Shown: piece by piece, positions 17,850 to 26,988 of the stretch
How positions within the stretch are numbered: position 1 is the first letter of the stretch
Layout: each line of letters begins with the position of its first letter
Origin: Gammaproteobacteria bacterium
GTDB taxonomy: Bacteria; Pseudomonadota; Gammaproteobacteria; Ga0077536
Length of the DNA: 64,000 bases
Assembly (NCBI GenBank): GCA_021773835.1
Contig: JAJFJQ010000015.1
Location: 95,252-159,251 of the forward strand
Direction of reading: 5' to 3'
Made by a program: the position numbers and the translations under genes
The notes under the pieces: generated by a model
Databases searched by the model: none
What the model was told of the DNA's origin: nothing
Seen by the model: only the letters and a program-made list of their open reading frames with translations

Positions 17850-18166
17850 TAAATGGGGTCGGAGTTGATTTCTATACTGAGGCCCCGCGTAATCGAAATC
17901 TAACTGTGCGAATTACATCTGGGCTCTTCACGCGCGAGACCTGCGCCTTCAAAAGCCGCGCCATACTCGGCGTAAATGTATATCGTCATTTAATGGTCAC
18001 TGACCCGTTGCGCGACTTAATACAGTATACCTGCAATATATTTGCGCAGCTGCATTGCCATTTCGCCTCTAAATTTTAGTCGTTGCATCCCTACGACTAC
18101 GTCCGTGCTATTAGCAGCAAAACCGTCGGACCTTATAACTTACTCCGACCCCATTTTATATTTACT
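17850..18166. repeat. Terminal-inverted-repeat element, copy A
   Basis: Starts with TGGGGTCGGAGTTGATT and ends with ACTTACTCCGACCCCATTTT, forming inverted ends of about 16 bp around some 300 bp without a gene. It exactly fills the space between two convergent genes; the minus-strand membrane-protein gene takes its last codons and stop from the element edge. The interior resembles copies C and E (CTCTTCACGCGCG, then TTCAAAAG and TACTCGGCG). Non-autonomous MITE- or REP-like element. Confidence 0.75.
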
Positions 18167-18698
18167 CCCGAGTCCATCCGAATAAGGAAACCGCAATCCA
18201 CGCGGCCTCCAATGCAAATACCGGCCAGTTTCCTTGTAAGTAAAGAATCGGCATTAACGACATTGCTGCAATGATGTTATAAATCAGAAACCTCGAGCGT
18301 TTTATTGCTCCGGTAGTGAATAACAGATAAGCCGCGCAGAATAGCGCGCCAGCAGCCCAGCCTAAGATTGTCATTCCCGTTGCGTAATCTACTACGGCAT
18401 ACGCCATGCCAGTGATACTGCCTACCGCAATCGGCGCGGCGATCCAAATCTCAGAAAGCGAAACGCGACGTGAAAATGAAATATTTGCGATCGCGATAAA
18501 ACTAACCACCCCCCAGAAAGCGTTCGTGGCGACCGCTTGCCACGAGCTGATCACAGACGAACTAATCACAAGTGCGAGCGCAGCTACAAAATTCAGCGCG
18601 AAATAGAGTTTCGGTTTGTAGTCCGGGTGAAACGACAGGTAGCCGTGATTACCCAAGTACAACGTGGTCCCTACCCATCCTAGCGTATTGAATATCAT
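18162..18698 (-). CDS. Small polytopic membrane protein, CBU_0592/PQ-loop-like
   Basis: A 178-residue protein made of about six hydrophobic helices in two similar halves (MIFNTLGWVGTTLYLGNHGYL at the start; TGMTILGWAAGALFCAAYLLF in the middle). The repeated GW...LYL pattern resembles the CBU_0592 / SWEET-like small membrane family, but I am not certain. Its final residues TRE and stop codon are encoded in the edge of repeat copy A. Confidence 0.6.
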   Translation of the reverse strand: MIFNTLGWVGTTLYLGNHGYLSFHPDYKPKLYFALNFVAALALVISSSVISSWQAVATNAFWGVVSFIAIANISFSRRVSLSEIWIAAPIAVGSITGMAYAVVDYATGMTILGWAAGALFCAAYLLFTTGAIKRSRFLIYNIIAAMSLMPILYLQGNWPVFALEAAWIAVSLFGWTRE

Positions 18699-18988
18699 TA
18701 CTTTGCAGTCAATTACTTTCCAAAGGGCCAGGTCCTAGCTTTTGTACTCCTAGCATTCTCTAATCGTAACCGGAGCGTGCAGGAAAAAGGCGAGATTCGG
18801 CATTGGAGGCTATGTTATATGGGCCTACCTTAAATGCCGTGTAATTGAAACCTAAATCTAGCCATTGTTAAGGAAATCGGGCGAGCGTAAATGCAATGAA
18901 TATTCATACGCCGACCGGCCGAATTTTTGCTGATTATCGTACAAATCCGGGTTAACATACCGCGCAAAGCAAAAACAAGAAATTACAC

Positions 18989-20029
18989 GTGTACGAAGCA
19001 TTTTATAATCTCGACGCCAAAGCTTTTAGCTTACTTCCCAACCCCGCGTTCCTCTTTATGAGTCAGCAGCACGCACACGTGATGTCGACCCTTGAATATG
19101 CGATAAACAATGATGCAGCGCTATCGGTGGTAACGGGCGACGTCGGTGCCGGAAAAACCACCGCCATCCGCCAGCTGCTGATCCAGCTTGACCAGACCGT
19201 AACTGTTGGCCTGATCTCCAACACTCACCGCGAATTCGGTAGTCTCATGCAATCGGTTGCGTTGGCCTTTGGAATACATTTCAAAGGCAAAGAGAAGGTC
19301 GAGCTTTATCAAGATTTCACCGATTTTCTCGTTAACGAGTATGCCGCAGGGCGGCGCACCTTATTGATCTTGGACGAAGCACAAAACCTCGATGCTCAAA
19401 CGCTCGAAGAGGTTCGGTTGCTCACCAATATCAACGCGGATGACCACACCTTGCTGCAATTGCTGCTCGTTGGGCAATCTGAATTACGGGACTTACTCAG
19501 ACGCCACGAACTACGCCAACTGACACAACGAATCAACGTAATGGCGATGCTCGGGCCGCTGGACGAGAGAGAAACAATAAATTACATCCGGCATCGTCTT
19601 ACCCGCGCTGGCGGTGACGCAAAGCTGTTTCATAAAAATGCACTGCGGCTGATTTACTGGAACAGCCGCGGGATTCCACGCGTGATAAATTTGTTGTGCG
19701 AACTTGCACTGGACTACGGGTTTAGCCGCGGCAAAAGAAAAATTCACGCACAAATCATCGCCGATATTGTGCATGATCGAGCGGAATCTGGTGTCTTCGG
19801 CGAAGTGGTTTACGATTTAGAGACCTTGGGGGCAACCGATAAGGCGAATGCACTCGAGGCCGCCGCGCGTAAAAAGTTAAAAGCGCTAAAATCGCGAGCC
19901 GATTCCAAATCGTCGTCAGATGTAGTGTCACCGGAAATTCGACGGGTCGGAAAAAAAGTAACTGACCTACCCGTAGACCAGTCGGATGTGACGGAAATCT
20001 CCGTAAGGCAATTAAGCTCGATAGCGTAA
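18989..20029 (+). CDS. ExeA/XrtA-system-type AAA ATPase
   Basis: A 346-residue ATPase starting at GTG with MYEAFYNLDAKAFSLLPNPAFLF, a hallmark of ExeA, MshM and the exosortase-associated ATPases. Walker A is GDVGAGKTT (residues 50-58), Walker B LLILDEAQNLD, sensor region LLVGQSELRDLLRR. In XrtA/PEP-CTERM exopolysaccharide loci this protein is part of the EPS machinery; the tail after residue 280 is charged and probably disordered. No EPS genes are nearby, but a PEP-CTERM protein is encoded at 34-36 kb, so a shared system elsewhere on the chromosome is plausible. Repeat fragment B follows 40 bp downstream. Confidence 0.78.
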   Translation: MYEAFYNLDAKAFSLLPNPAFLFMSQQHAHVMSTLEYAINNDAALSVVTGDVGAGKTTAIRQLLIQLDQTVTVGLISNTHREFGSLMQSVALAFGIHFKGKEKVELYQDFTDFLVNEYAAGRRTLLILDEAQNLDAQTLEEVRLLTNINADDHTLLQLLLVGQSELRDLLRRHELRQLTQRINVMAMLGPLDERETINYIRHRLTRAGGDAKLFHKNALRLIYWNSRGIPRVINLLCELALDYGFSRGKRKIHAQIIADIVHDRAESGVFGEVVYDLETLGATDKANALEAAARKKLKALKSRADSKSSSDVVSPEIRRVGKKVTDLPVDQSDVTEISVRQLSSIA

Positions 20030-20070
20030 ATTTCGCCGCAAACGTGGTGCCGGCTTTGGTTGACCGGAAT

Positions 20071-20095
20071 ATAATTTACTCCAATCCCATTTTTA
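20071..20095. repeat. Right-end fragment of the GGGGTCGGAGT element, copy B
   Basis: ATAATTTACTCCAATCCC followed by ATTTTTA matches the right terminal repeat of the other copies with two or three changes. No left end is found, so this is a relic. Confidence 0.55.
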
Positions 20096-20173
20096 AACTG
20101 CGATTATTGACGTAGCCTAATGCGACGAAATCGCCGTGAACCGGCGATTATCAATTGTAATTGGAGGGTCTAA

Positions 20174-20491
20174 GTGGCCAGTACTCAATTAGTTCCCGTT
20201 GGTGAGTTATCGAAAGGCGAAATCCGAAAGGTCGAGATTGATGGGCGTCACCTCTTATTAGTCAACGGAGAAAAAGGCCCCGCGCTAATCGATCGTGTGT
20301 GCCCTCATTTAGGAGGCGACCTCGCCAAGGGCAAGGTTGTTGCGCATCGAATACGTTGTTCTACCCACAGCTATGTATTTGACCTCAAAACGGGTAGTTG
20401 CCCCCTCGCGGAACGTGAAGGGTTCGAGCCGCTGGCAGTTTACGAGTTGCACGAAAGTGAAGGATATCTTTGCGTTGAATTAGCGGATTAG
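20174..20491 (+). CDS. Rieske-type [2Fe-2S] ferredoxin
   Basis: A 105-residue single Rieske domain. Cluster ligands are in RVCPHLGGD (Cys, His) and CSTHSYVF (Cys, His). The GTG start has an excellent GGAGGG site 6 bp upstream. Such ferredoxins feed electrons to Rieske oxygenases or act as subunits of nitrite reductases; the window contains a Rieske oxygenase at 27.9 kb without a visible reductase, a possible partner. No ferredoxin reductase is adjacent. Confidence 0.9.
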   Translation: MASTQLVPVGELSKGEIRKVEIDGRHLLLVNGEKGPALIDRVCPHLGGDLAKGKVVAHRIRCSTHSYVFDLKTGSCPLAEREGFEPLAVYELHESEGYLCVELAD

Positions 20492-20492
20492 C

Positions 20493-20690
20493 AATCACAT
20501 AGCGACGACACCACTTTTGGATCGCGCCGTATGTTGCGATCCTTCTGCCGGCCTTTGACCAAGTTGACCATCCCCGTCGAGACCACACCGGAGTCACCTG
20601 CGGCCTACCATCGGGCATCACGGTCGAGAGGCGTACAAAGGATTTTTTCTCGAACAGATCTCGAGAATTCTCGGGGACACCAGCTACCAT
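20493..20690 (-). pseudogene. Broken PPOX-family (pyridoxamine oxidase-like) gene, N-terminal remnant
   Basis: From an ATG with a GAGGAG ribosome site, the frame reads MVAGVPENSRDLFEKK, then FVRLSTVMPDGRPQVTPVW, the start of PPOX-class flavin/F420-binding proteins. After VW about ten codons are missing and the frame shifts; the shifted frame continues MVNLVKGRQKDRNIRRDPKVV, the expected next family segment, and then meets a stop. The C-terminal half is absent and the remnant ends against the convergent Rieske ferredoxin gene. A decayed gene. Confidence 0.7.
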
Positions 20691-20835
20691 GGGATGTTCT
20701 CCTCGTTGATGAAGGATATAACGATAGATCCAAAAGCAAAGATGATTGGATTTTGAAGCCGACCTGTGGGCAATAGTTGGGTGATAAAGAAGACTCCTTG
20801 ACCGGTTCAAAAGTCCTTGCCGTCGTTGAATCTGG

Positions 20836-20860
20836 ATGATACCGTACGGTACGGTATCAT
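20836..20860. promoter_or_regulatory. Perfect 25-bp palindrome, probable TetR operator
   Basis: ATGATACCGTAC and GTACGGTATCAT flank a single central G: 12-bp arms with no mismatch. It lies 68 bp before the start of the monooxygenase gene and is directly followed by AT-rich promoter-like sequence (TATATT). The TetR gene 14 bp after the monooxygenase is the obvious candidate binder. Confidence 0.75.
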
Positions 20861-20928
20861 TATATTTCAAACTCTAATGTGGGTCGTCCTCGACGCCGGC
20901 GGCCCGATCAGGTCGGGAGGTAGTCGTT

Positions 20929-22599
20929 ATGCATGCAATTATCGTCGGAGCCGGAATGGGGGGACTATTCGCCGCATTAGCACTTCGGGAATCAGGTGAA
21001 TTCGAGTCCATCGATGTCTATGAACAAACCCGAGAGCCAAGTACAGCCGGCGCCGGCTTGAATATCCCACCCAACGCGGCACGCTTGTGCCACTGGTTGG
21101 GTGTCGATCTCGACGGCGGCGATCCAAAAGGTGCACACGGTGCAGTCGATGGAGGCCGTGCAGCCATTCTCGAGAGCACTCGCGGGATCATGGCCGACGG
21201 AACGGTGTCGGTAAAACCGATTGACCACAACACCGTTATTGGCGACGGCGCGGGATTTCATCATATGCATCGTCTTGATTTGTTGATGTGCCTGTATAAG
21301 AGAGCTTTCGAGTTCGCCCCGGAAACGGGGGCCACCTGCCCGATAAAAATCCATATGGGTAAACGCTTAAAGGCACTACAGCAGGACGCGTCTTCTGCCA
21401 CGGCGACATTTGAAGATGGCACCCAAGCAAGCGGCGAGCTGGTCGTCGGTGCCGACGGCATCAATTCAAAAACGCTACGGCTATTGTGGCCTGAGGCGCC
21501 ACCCAGGCGCTGGACGGAGGTCACGTGCTATCGCGGTTTGATCCCGCGTGAGACCGTCCGAGGGCTAATGAAGGCTGACGGTAGTCCTATGGATAACAAT
21601 CCGATCGATTCCTTCAGTATGGACGCCCGCAAAACGCTGAAAGGGTACGTGATCACCTACTGGGTACGCGGAGGCGAACTGCTAAACGTGTGGATGGCGT
21701 ACTACGAGCCGAATTCCGCAGAATTCGAAACGGACGAAGGCGACTGGTTTCCCGCCGACCGGCAGGAAATGTACAAAAACATGTCGAACGCTTTTGCTGG
21801 CGACAGCAGGAAAGACGACATCCTTGCGTTGGCTAGTGCGGTGGAGGACCCAACGAAGTGGGGACTCTATGATTTCGATGCCTTTGAATATTGGCAAGAC
21901 GGTCGAATTTGCCTACTTGGCGATGCCGCTCATTCCATGTTGCCGACGTTTGGACAGGGCGCTGCGCAAGCGATGGAGGACGGAGCGGCGCTATACAGTT
22001 GTTTTAAGCTGCATGGGAAAGACGTGTATAGCGCACTGTTACATTACGAAAGGGTTCGACATTATCGCGCCACGCGCTTTCAATTTGCGTCAAAGTTTCT
22101 TTTTAAGCATCTCGAGCCCGAGGATACGCCGCAACGGCGGCAAATCTTGAAGGCGTTAAACGAACGGGACTACCCTGTTTTTGACCACGAACAACGTGCC
22201 GGCGACGATGATTCCTGGATTTACGCCTTTGATGCTCGCGAGATAGGGGACAAGCTGCCGTTGAAAAAACTGGGGCCGTGGGATTTTCGCTCGCGCTCAG
22301 CGGCTATGGAGGCCCGGCGCGAGGTGATGGGAAATCTTTGGACACCTAAGACATCGTTAAATGGCGATCGCAAGGTCACGCGGGCCGAAGTCGCGGAGCA
22401 CAACACGTTCGATGATTGTTGGGTGATCATTCGGGATAAGGTTTACGATATCAGCGAATGGAAAGACCACCACCCTGGCGGACCGTTTGTCGCGAGAATG
22501 CATGCCGGCAAAGATGCGACAGGCGAGTTTGGCGACTACCACAGCAAAATGGCAGAACGCCACATGACTCACTTCTGCGTCGGCGAAGTAGTCGATTGA
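20929..22599 (+). CDS. FAD-dependent monooxygenase fused to a C-terminal cytochrome b5 domain
   Basis: A 556-residue protein. Residues 1-400 form a salicylate-hydroxylase-type class A flavoprotein monooxygenase: GAGMGGLF dinucleotide fold at residues 7-14, the middle DG motif (VVGADGINSKTLR) and GDAAHSMLPTFGQGAAQAMED at about 331. Residues 480-556 are a cytochrome b5-like haem domain: VTRAEVAEHNTFDDCWVII, then the axial-His motif HHPGG (H514) and a second candidate His in DYHSKMAERH. Class A enzymes normally take electrons straight from NAD(P)H, so a fused haem domain is unusual. It is preceded by a perfect palindrome and followed by a TetR gene. Confidence 0.87.
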   Translation: MHAIIVGAGMGGLFAALALRESGEFESIDVYEQTREPSTAGAGLNIPPNAARLCHWLGVDLDGGDPKGAHGAVDGGRAAILESTRGIMADGTVSVKPIDHNTVIGDGAGFHHMHRLDLLMCLYKRAFEFAPETGATCPIKIHMGKRLKALQQDASSATATFEDGTQASGELVVGADGINSKTLRLLWPEAPPRRWTEVTCYRGLIPRETVRGLMKADGSPMDNNPIDSFSMDARKTLKGYVITYWVRGGELLNVWMAYYEPNSAEFETDEGDWFPADRQEMYKNMSNAFAGDSRKDDILALASAVEDPTKWGLYDFDAFEYWQDGRICLLGDAAHSMLPTFGQGAAQAMEDGAALYSCFKLHGKDVYSALLHYERVRHYRATRFQFASKFLFKHLEPEDTPQRRQILKALNERDYPVFDHEQRAGDDDSWIYAFDAREIGDKLPLKKLGPWDFRSRSAAMEARREVMGNLWTPKTSLNGDRKVTRAEVAEHNTFDDCWVIIRDKVYDISEWKDHHPGGPFVARMHAGKDATGEFGDYHSKMAERHMTHFCVGEVVD

Positions 22600-22612
22600 A
22601 TTTGGTGAAATA

Positions 22613-23218
22613 ATGTCCGCTGTAAGTTTATCTATTAGTAAGCGTCAAACAATCCTTGAAGAAGCTACGGAACTGTTCCTAGAGCAAGGATACAACGCGG
22701 CTAGCATGTCGGAACTACTGAGGCGTGTCGGCGGATCCAAGACGACCATTTACACGCACTTCGGGGATAAGGCCGGCTTGTTCACCGCAATTGTCGATGA
22801 ACTGCTGAAGGAGACGGTAGCGTTTACGGATTCTGATCGGCTGGTGTCGCTGAGTTTACGCGATGCGCTCGAGGCGATCGCACTACAACATCTCGAAGTC
22901 GTGCTATCGGATCGCTATATTCGCATGATCCGGATCGTCGTCGCCGAAGTCGATCGATTTCCCGAGATTGGCGAGGCGTTCTATGCGCACGGGCCGGGCT
23001 TGAGTTACAAAAACTTCGAGACTTTTCTCAAACGGCAGGTTGCTTCGGGGGATCTCGACATCGACGATACGGCACGCGCGACGGACACCTTTTTCGGCAC
23101 GTTACTGCATCGCGAAGTACTGGCACGAATCTATGGCGTAAAAACGACCCCGTTGCGCAACCGAAAAGCTATGGCAGAAGCTGTCACCGACGAATTTATA
23201 ACCCGATACCGCGCATAA
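22613..23218 (+). CDS. TetR/AcrR-family regulator
   Basis: A 201-residue regulator. The N-terminal HTH is typical (ILEEATELFLEQGYNAASM, then KTTIYTHFGDKAGLF); the C-terminal ligand domain resembles the AefR-like subgroup (IRIVVAEVDRFPEIGEAFYAHGP). It starts 14 bp after the FAD-cytochrome b5 monooxygenase and is probably in the same operon, repressing it through the palindrome at 20836-20860 until a ligand, perhaps the monooxygenase substrate, is bound. About 210 bp after the gene show nothing notable. Confidence 0.87.
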   Translation: MSAVSLSISKRQTILEEATELFLEQGYNAASMSELLRRVGGSKTTIYTHFGDKAGLFTAIVDELLKETVAFTDSDRLVSLSLRDALEAIALQHLEVVLSDRYIRMIRIVVAEVDRFPEIGEAFYAHGPGLSYKNFETFLKRQVASGDLDIDDTARATDTFFGTLLHREVLARIYGVKTTPLRNRKAMAEAVTDEFITRYRA

Positions 23219-23429
23219 GCTAATCGCTGCATCAGCCCTTCCAAATCAACACTTAATAGGACCTCAACGTTACTTAAAAACGCAATCCTAGAAGCTGCAG
23301 ACACCGCTGGTGGTAAAGAGGGCTTAGTCGAATACCCGGCCGTTAAAGCGCGAACGGGTCCAGCCGGCTTTTAGAATTTTCCCTAACGGGATACACAGGA
23401 TAAGTATTTATTTTGAGTAGAAGCCATTA

Positions 23430-24131
23430 CTAGTCTTTTTTGAATTGCGCACTGCCAAACATATTTTTGTAAGTTTCTTCAGATGGATTACCGACTTTCA
23501 AATCATCTGACATCATCGCAATTCCGCGTTGTACGCCAGGCCTTTGCGAAACTTCTTCGTTCCATCTCAACACGTTCGGGTATTCGTCTAATTCAATTTT
23601 GTGCATGGTGCGTTGTTTGATCGTAGTCCAGGGAAAGGTCGCAACATCGGCAATGGAGAAATCATCGCCAGCAAGATAGGTGAACTCAGCAAGACGTTTG
23701 TCCAACACACTGTAAATTTGTTTGCTGACATTGTGGTAACGTTCTTTTGCTAGGGGAATATCTTCCGGGCAATAGCCTTGAAAGTAACCATTCTGGCCGA
23801 ACATGGGACCAACGTTGCCCATCTGAAACATCAACCACTGCTTCACCTCATAACGTGTTTTAACATCCTTCGGATAAAGCTTGCCGGTTTTTTCTGCCAG
23901 ATAAAGTAGGATCGCGCCCGATTCAAAAACGCTATAGGGTTGGCCCCCGGGACCATCCGTATCAACGATGGCGGGGACGCGGTTATTTGGGCTTATTTTA
24001 ATGAATTCCGGATCAAACTGTGCACCATTGTGAATGTCGATCGGAAAGATTTTGTAATCGATCTCGACTTCCTCGAGCATGATTGCAGTCTTGTGACCAT
24101 TTGGGGTGGGCCAATAGTAATGATGAATCAT
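23430..24131 (-). CDS. Nu-class-like glutathione S-transferase (YfcG/YghU type)
   Basis: A 233-residue protein. IHHYYWPTPNGHKTAIMLEE matches the YfcG/YghU opening, where the Thr/Asn pair replaces the classic Tyr/Ser and supports disulfide reductase activity. NNRVPAIVD supplies the cis-proline, VFESGAILLYLAEKTGKLYP the Glu-Ser glutathione contacts, and LAGDDFSIADVATFPW the C-terminal capping box. It overlaps the upstream GST gene by 4 bp, so the two are coupled. The base composition is more AT-rich than the 10-18 kb region. Confidence 0.87.
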   Translation of the reverse strand: MIHHYYWPTPNGHKTAIMLEEVEIDYKIFPIDIHNGAQFDPEFIKISPNNRVPAIVDTDGPGGQPYSVFESGAILLYLAEKTGKLYPKDVKTRYEVKQWLMFQMGNVGPMFGQNGYFQGYCPEDIPLAKERYHNVSKQIYSVLDKRLAEFTYLAGDDFSIADVATFPWTTIKQRTMHKIELDEYPNVLRWNEEVSQRPGVQRGIAMMSDDLKVGNPSEETYKNMFGSAQFKKD

Positions 24132-24868
24132 AGGGTTCCATTCTGCTTCTGTAATTCAAGCACTTCTTGAACATTTTTTTGCAGAAACTCGGCCGAGTCA
24201 TCGCCGACATAATCGACGTTGTAATGCTTGGTCACGGATGGGCGTTGTAGGGCGTCTCTATACCAGGCTTCAAGATTAGGTCGGTTCTCGAAACAATCGA
24301 AATCTGGGTGTAGCGGATCTTTATCGTCATAGAAATTTACGCGAAAATCCACATAACTAATAGCATGCAGCATAGCCGCTTGACCGATATCAAAATCGGT
24401 AAATCCACGTTTGCACGAAGCCTCAAGTTTGTCGAAGCCTCTAAAGAATTTTGGCCATATCCATTCGAAAAATTCGATACGTCGTTTGTCTTCAGGGTTC
24501 CAGCACTCCATAACTAACAGTACCGTTGATTCAAAAATAGTATCGGCAATGGTGAGACGCGTAATCGCATCCCAACGTGAGGGGCCATTCTCAGGGTATA
24601 GTTTTTTTCCCGATTTGCTCATGCTATCGAGACATTCAACGATTGCCTGACTAGCATAAATCGCCTGCCCATCGTCAAGGACCAGCGTCGGCACCTTATC
24701 AAGAGGATTAACGAGAGCGATGGAATATTTGTCGCCCTGATCCTCACCCTCCCGATTTTTAAACGGATAGGTGGGAACGAAAGTCATGTCATCCCATAGT
24801 CCAACTTCGTGGATCGACACCAGTACCTTATGAACAAATGAATGAAATGGCGAGTAAAAAAGTTTCAT
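24128..24868 (-). CDS. Glutathione S-transferase-like protein
   Basis: A 246-residue protein with a thioredoxin-like N-terminal domain (MKLFYSPFHSFVHKVLVSIHE; NPLDKVPTLVLDDGQAIYAS provides the cis-proline and Ser contacts) and a helical C-terminal domain. There is no Cys-Pro active pair; SPFHS leaves Ser as the likely thiol-activating residue. First gene of the pair with the Nu-class-like GST. Tandem GSTs near Rieske oxygenases occur in catabolic clusters for aromatic or chlorinated substrates. Confidence 0.82.
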   Translation of the reverse strand: MKLFYSPFHSFVHKVLVSIHEVGLWDDMTFVPTYPFKNREGEDQGDKYSIALVNPLDKVPTLVLDDGQAIYASQAIVECLDSMSKSGKKLYPENGPSRWDAITRLTIADTIFESTVLLVMECWNPEDKRRIEFFEWIWPKFFRGFDKLEASCKRGFTDFDIGQAAMLHAISYVDFRVNFYDDKDPLHPDFDCFENRPNLEAWYRDALQRPSVTKHYNVDYVGDDSAEFLQKNVQEVLELQKQNGTL

Positions 24869-25169
24869 GCTTGTTCCCTCAAATGATTTAAAACGTTATA
24901 TGCAGGGTATCGTTTTTTCTACGCTCGAAATAACCTATCGATCGGGCAGATTGTCCAAATTCTTTAAGGTAACAAAGGGACAAGGGCGTTGCGGTATCGT
25001 GCGCTTTTTACCGTGTCGCCACGCGGTTAGGTAAAAGCTTAACGCGTTGTGAGTGATCGAAACAAAAGAAGTGAAATAAATTGGTGACCGGGAGCTTCCG
25101 GAGATTGTATATGTCGATCTCCAGCCAATCTGGCGTGACTGTTGGGCGTTCGCGAATAATACGAACGAT
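24869..25169. other. Intergenic stretch ahead of the GST pair
   Basis: About 300 bp that should hold the GST operon promoter and the 3' end region of the small acidic protein gene. I see no clear -35/-10 pair, inverted repeat or member of the repeat families. Confidence 0.4.
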
Positions 25170-25538
25170 CTAGTCTGTCTCTTGTTCCACCATGCTCATG
25201 GCTTCGGCATAGGAGGCTCGGTCCTTATCTTCAGGTCTACCTTCCAGGCCTTCAATTTCTGAGTACACAATGCGGGTAATTTCGCCAAGCATTTCTTGGC
25301 GGCGGGCTGCGCGTTGCTGCATCACTTCTGCAGTCGGTTCGAACGCTTCGATGTCAGTTGCGTTGAACAGCCCGCGTTGTGCGGCGAGTTGCTCGATGGT
25401 ATCCATGCGGTCGCGCATGACAGATACTTCGCCTGCCAGCCCCATCAGCATGGCGAGTAGCTTGTCGACATCGGGATCGGCGAAAAAGAAGGGGCGTTCG
25501 CCTTTTGCTTTACGCGGTAAAGTTGGGTTATCTGACAA
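25170..25538 (-). CDS. Small acidic protein of unknown function
   Basis: A 122-residue, mostly helical, soluble protein, rich in Glu/Asp, Met and Arg (for example DVDKLLAMLMGLAGEVSVMRDRMDTIEQL, which could form a short coiled coil). No family is recognised. It lies 72 bp downstream of the methyltransferase gene on the same strand and is probably in its operon. Another small acidic helical protein follows the Rieske oxygenase gene at 29.1 kb, but the two are not clearly related. Confidence 0.6.
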   Translation of the reverse strand: MSDNPTLPRKAKGERPFFFADPDVDKLLAMLMGLAGEVSVMRDRMDTIEQLAAQRGLFNATDIEAFEPTAEVMQQRAARRQEMLGEITRIVYSEIEGLEGRPEDKDRASYAEAMSMVEQETD

Positions 25539-25610
25539 TGCGGGCCTCTTTAATTATTCGTCTATCAATCGGGTCAATCGTTAGGTTTTACGTTTCGCGC
25601 AAGCTGCCGC

Positions 25611-26780
25611 TCATTTTTCTGCACCATACAGAAACCAAAAGCCACCACCGCCAAAATCTCCACCTTGAAATTTATTCGAGCGTTTCGCCTTTGCCACCTG
25701 AAAAGCGCTGGACGCCATTTCTTCAAATTCTTTGTCCGGATCGAAGCCAGAATCGGCGGCGAGTTGTTTAAGGTCTATTTCATGAGAACGGCGCCAGAAG
25801 GGTTCGTTATTGTTTACGGTATCCCAGTCAAGCATGAATGCATCAAAGGCTTCCATGCCAGCATACGGTGGCGTCTCCGCGTGGACCATGATGCCGCCTG
25901 GTTTGAGTAGGCGATGGCACTCGGCAATTATATTTTTTATGGATTTTTGCGAGGTCTCGTGCAGTAAGATGCTCGAGACGATGAGATCGAACGAGTTGTC
26001 TTCAAAGTTCGTACCCTCGGCATTCTGCTGTGAGTAGTGAATTTCTTTGCCCATCGATTCGGCGCGCGCATGTGCGTAGCGCAACATTGGACTCGCAACA
26101 TCTATGGCCTGTACCTCTGCTTGTGGCCATTGTTCTGCATACGCCACGGTGCTGTGGCCGACGGAACAACCCATATCTAAAATTCTAGCGGGCTCAAACC
26201 CTGGTCGTCTTTCTTTCAACCACTCGATAATACTGCGGCCGATGTCCGAGTTATCAGGACCCATCTGACCCATCGCATAAATGAACACGGCGCGGTCATA
26301 AACGGCGCCCGGTGCTACATCGTCGCTCACAACCTCGGTGTGATATCCGCCGGGTTGGCAATGGATATCTACAGCCGATAGGTAACGCGGCACCGCTAGG
26401 CTTGGATCCAAGGTTAATGAACCTTTCGCGCCACCATTAACTTTGCTGCGCCGAACCAGGCCCTCGAGATCTCTCTCGACAGGTTTTTGTGCGGCGGACC
26501 ACATAATTTCTTGGCTGGTGCGAAGTAGTGCACTCCACATTTGGTAATGTGGGTCTTTGGTCATGAACGGTTCAACATCGGTGCGCAACACCGGGGCCTT
26601 GCCGGTTGTCTTAGTGATTTCTGGTTCTACGCGTTTTTCGTACGCGACGCGAACACCCGGGTGGATCTTGGCGACGATGTGCTCTTTGAAAGAGCGAGCG
26701 AACTGTTGGCGTGCTAATTCGTCATGCGTTGGTTTGGGCAGCATGTCATGTCTACCCTGCTCTAGTTCGTTCATGTCCAT
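25611..26780 (-). CDS. SAM-dependent methyltransferase with long N-terminal extension
   Basis: A 389-residue protein. The class I methyltransferase core is in the C-terminal half: motif I ILDMGCSVGHSTVAYAE (about residues 200-216), then VQAIDVASPMLRYA, the DLIVSSILLHE acidic segment and RLLKPGGIMVHAETPP. The first 190 residues are not a family I recognise and contain a conserved-looking GQMGPDNSDIG segment. The start ATG has a GGAGAG site 5 bp ahead. Divergent from the hydrolase-fold and Rieske oxygenase genes, suggesting one catabolic or biosynthetic locus. Confidence 0.75.
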   Translation of the reverse strand: MDMNELEQGRHDMLPKPTHDELARQQFARSFKEHIVAKIHPGVRVAYEKRVEPEITKTTGKAPVLRTDVEPFMTKDPHYQMWSALLRTSQEIMWSAAQKPVERDLEGLVRRSKVNGGAKGSLTLDPSLAVPRYLSAVDIHCQPGGYHTEVVSDDVAPGAVYDRAVFIYAMGQMGPDNSDIGRSIIEWLKERRPGFEPARILDMGCSVGHSTVAYAEQWPQAEVQAIDVASPMLRYAHARAESMGKEIHYSQQNAEGTNFEDNSFDLIVSSILLHETSQKSIKNIIAECHRLLKPGGIMVHAETPPYAGMEAFDAFMLDWDTVNNNEPFWRRSHEIDLKQLAADSGFDPDKEFEEMASSAFQVAKAKRSNKFQGGDFGGGGFWFLYGAEK

Positions 26781-26988
26781 CGTCGCTCTCCAAGATATTG
26801 GCTCCCAGGCTATGCGCTGGGATTGGATGTTGGTTGTGGGCCGATTGTCAGGTCATTATTCGCCACCGGATACCAGGATTCAAGCTACGCCCTTTGGCCG
26901 ACCCTGGTAATATTCGTGCCGTCTCGCGTGGCAATGCACAGGTGCGGGTGGACAAACCCGTCTTTGGTTAACAGATAGGACTAAAAGT

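Noticed and set aside
20385..20870. 161-codon minus-strand frame as an intact gene
   Set aside because: Only its middle matches PPOX proteins; the region before the GAGGAG-preceded ATG is not coding and the region after the deletion is out of frame, so it is reported as a pseudogene.
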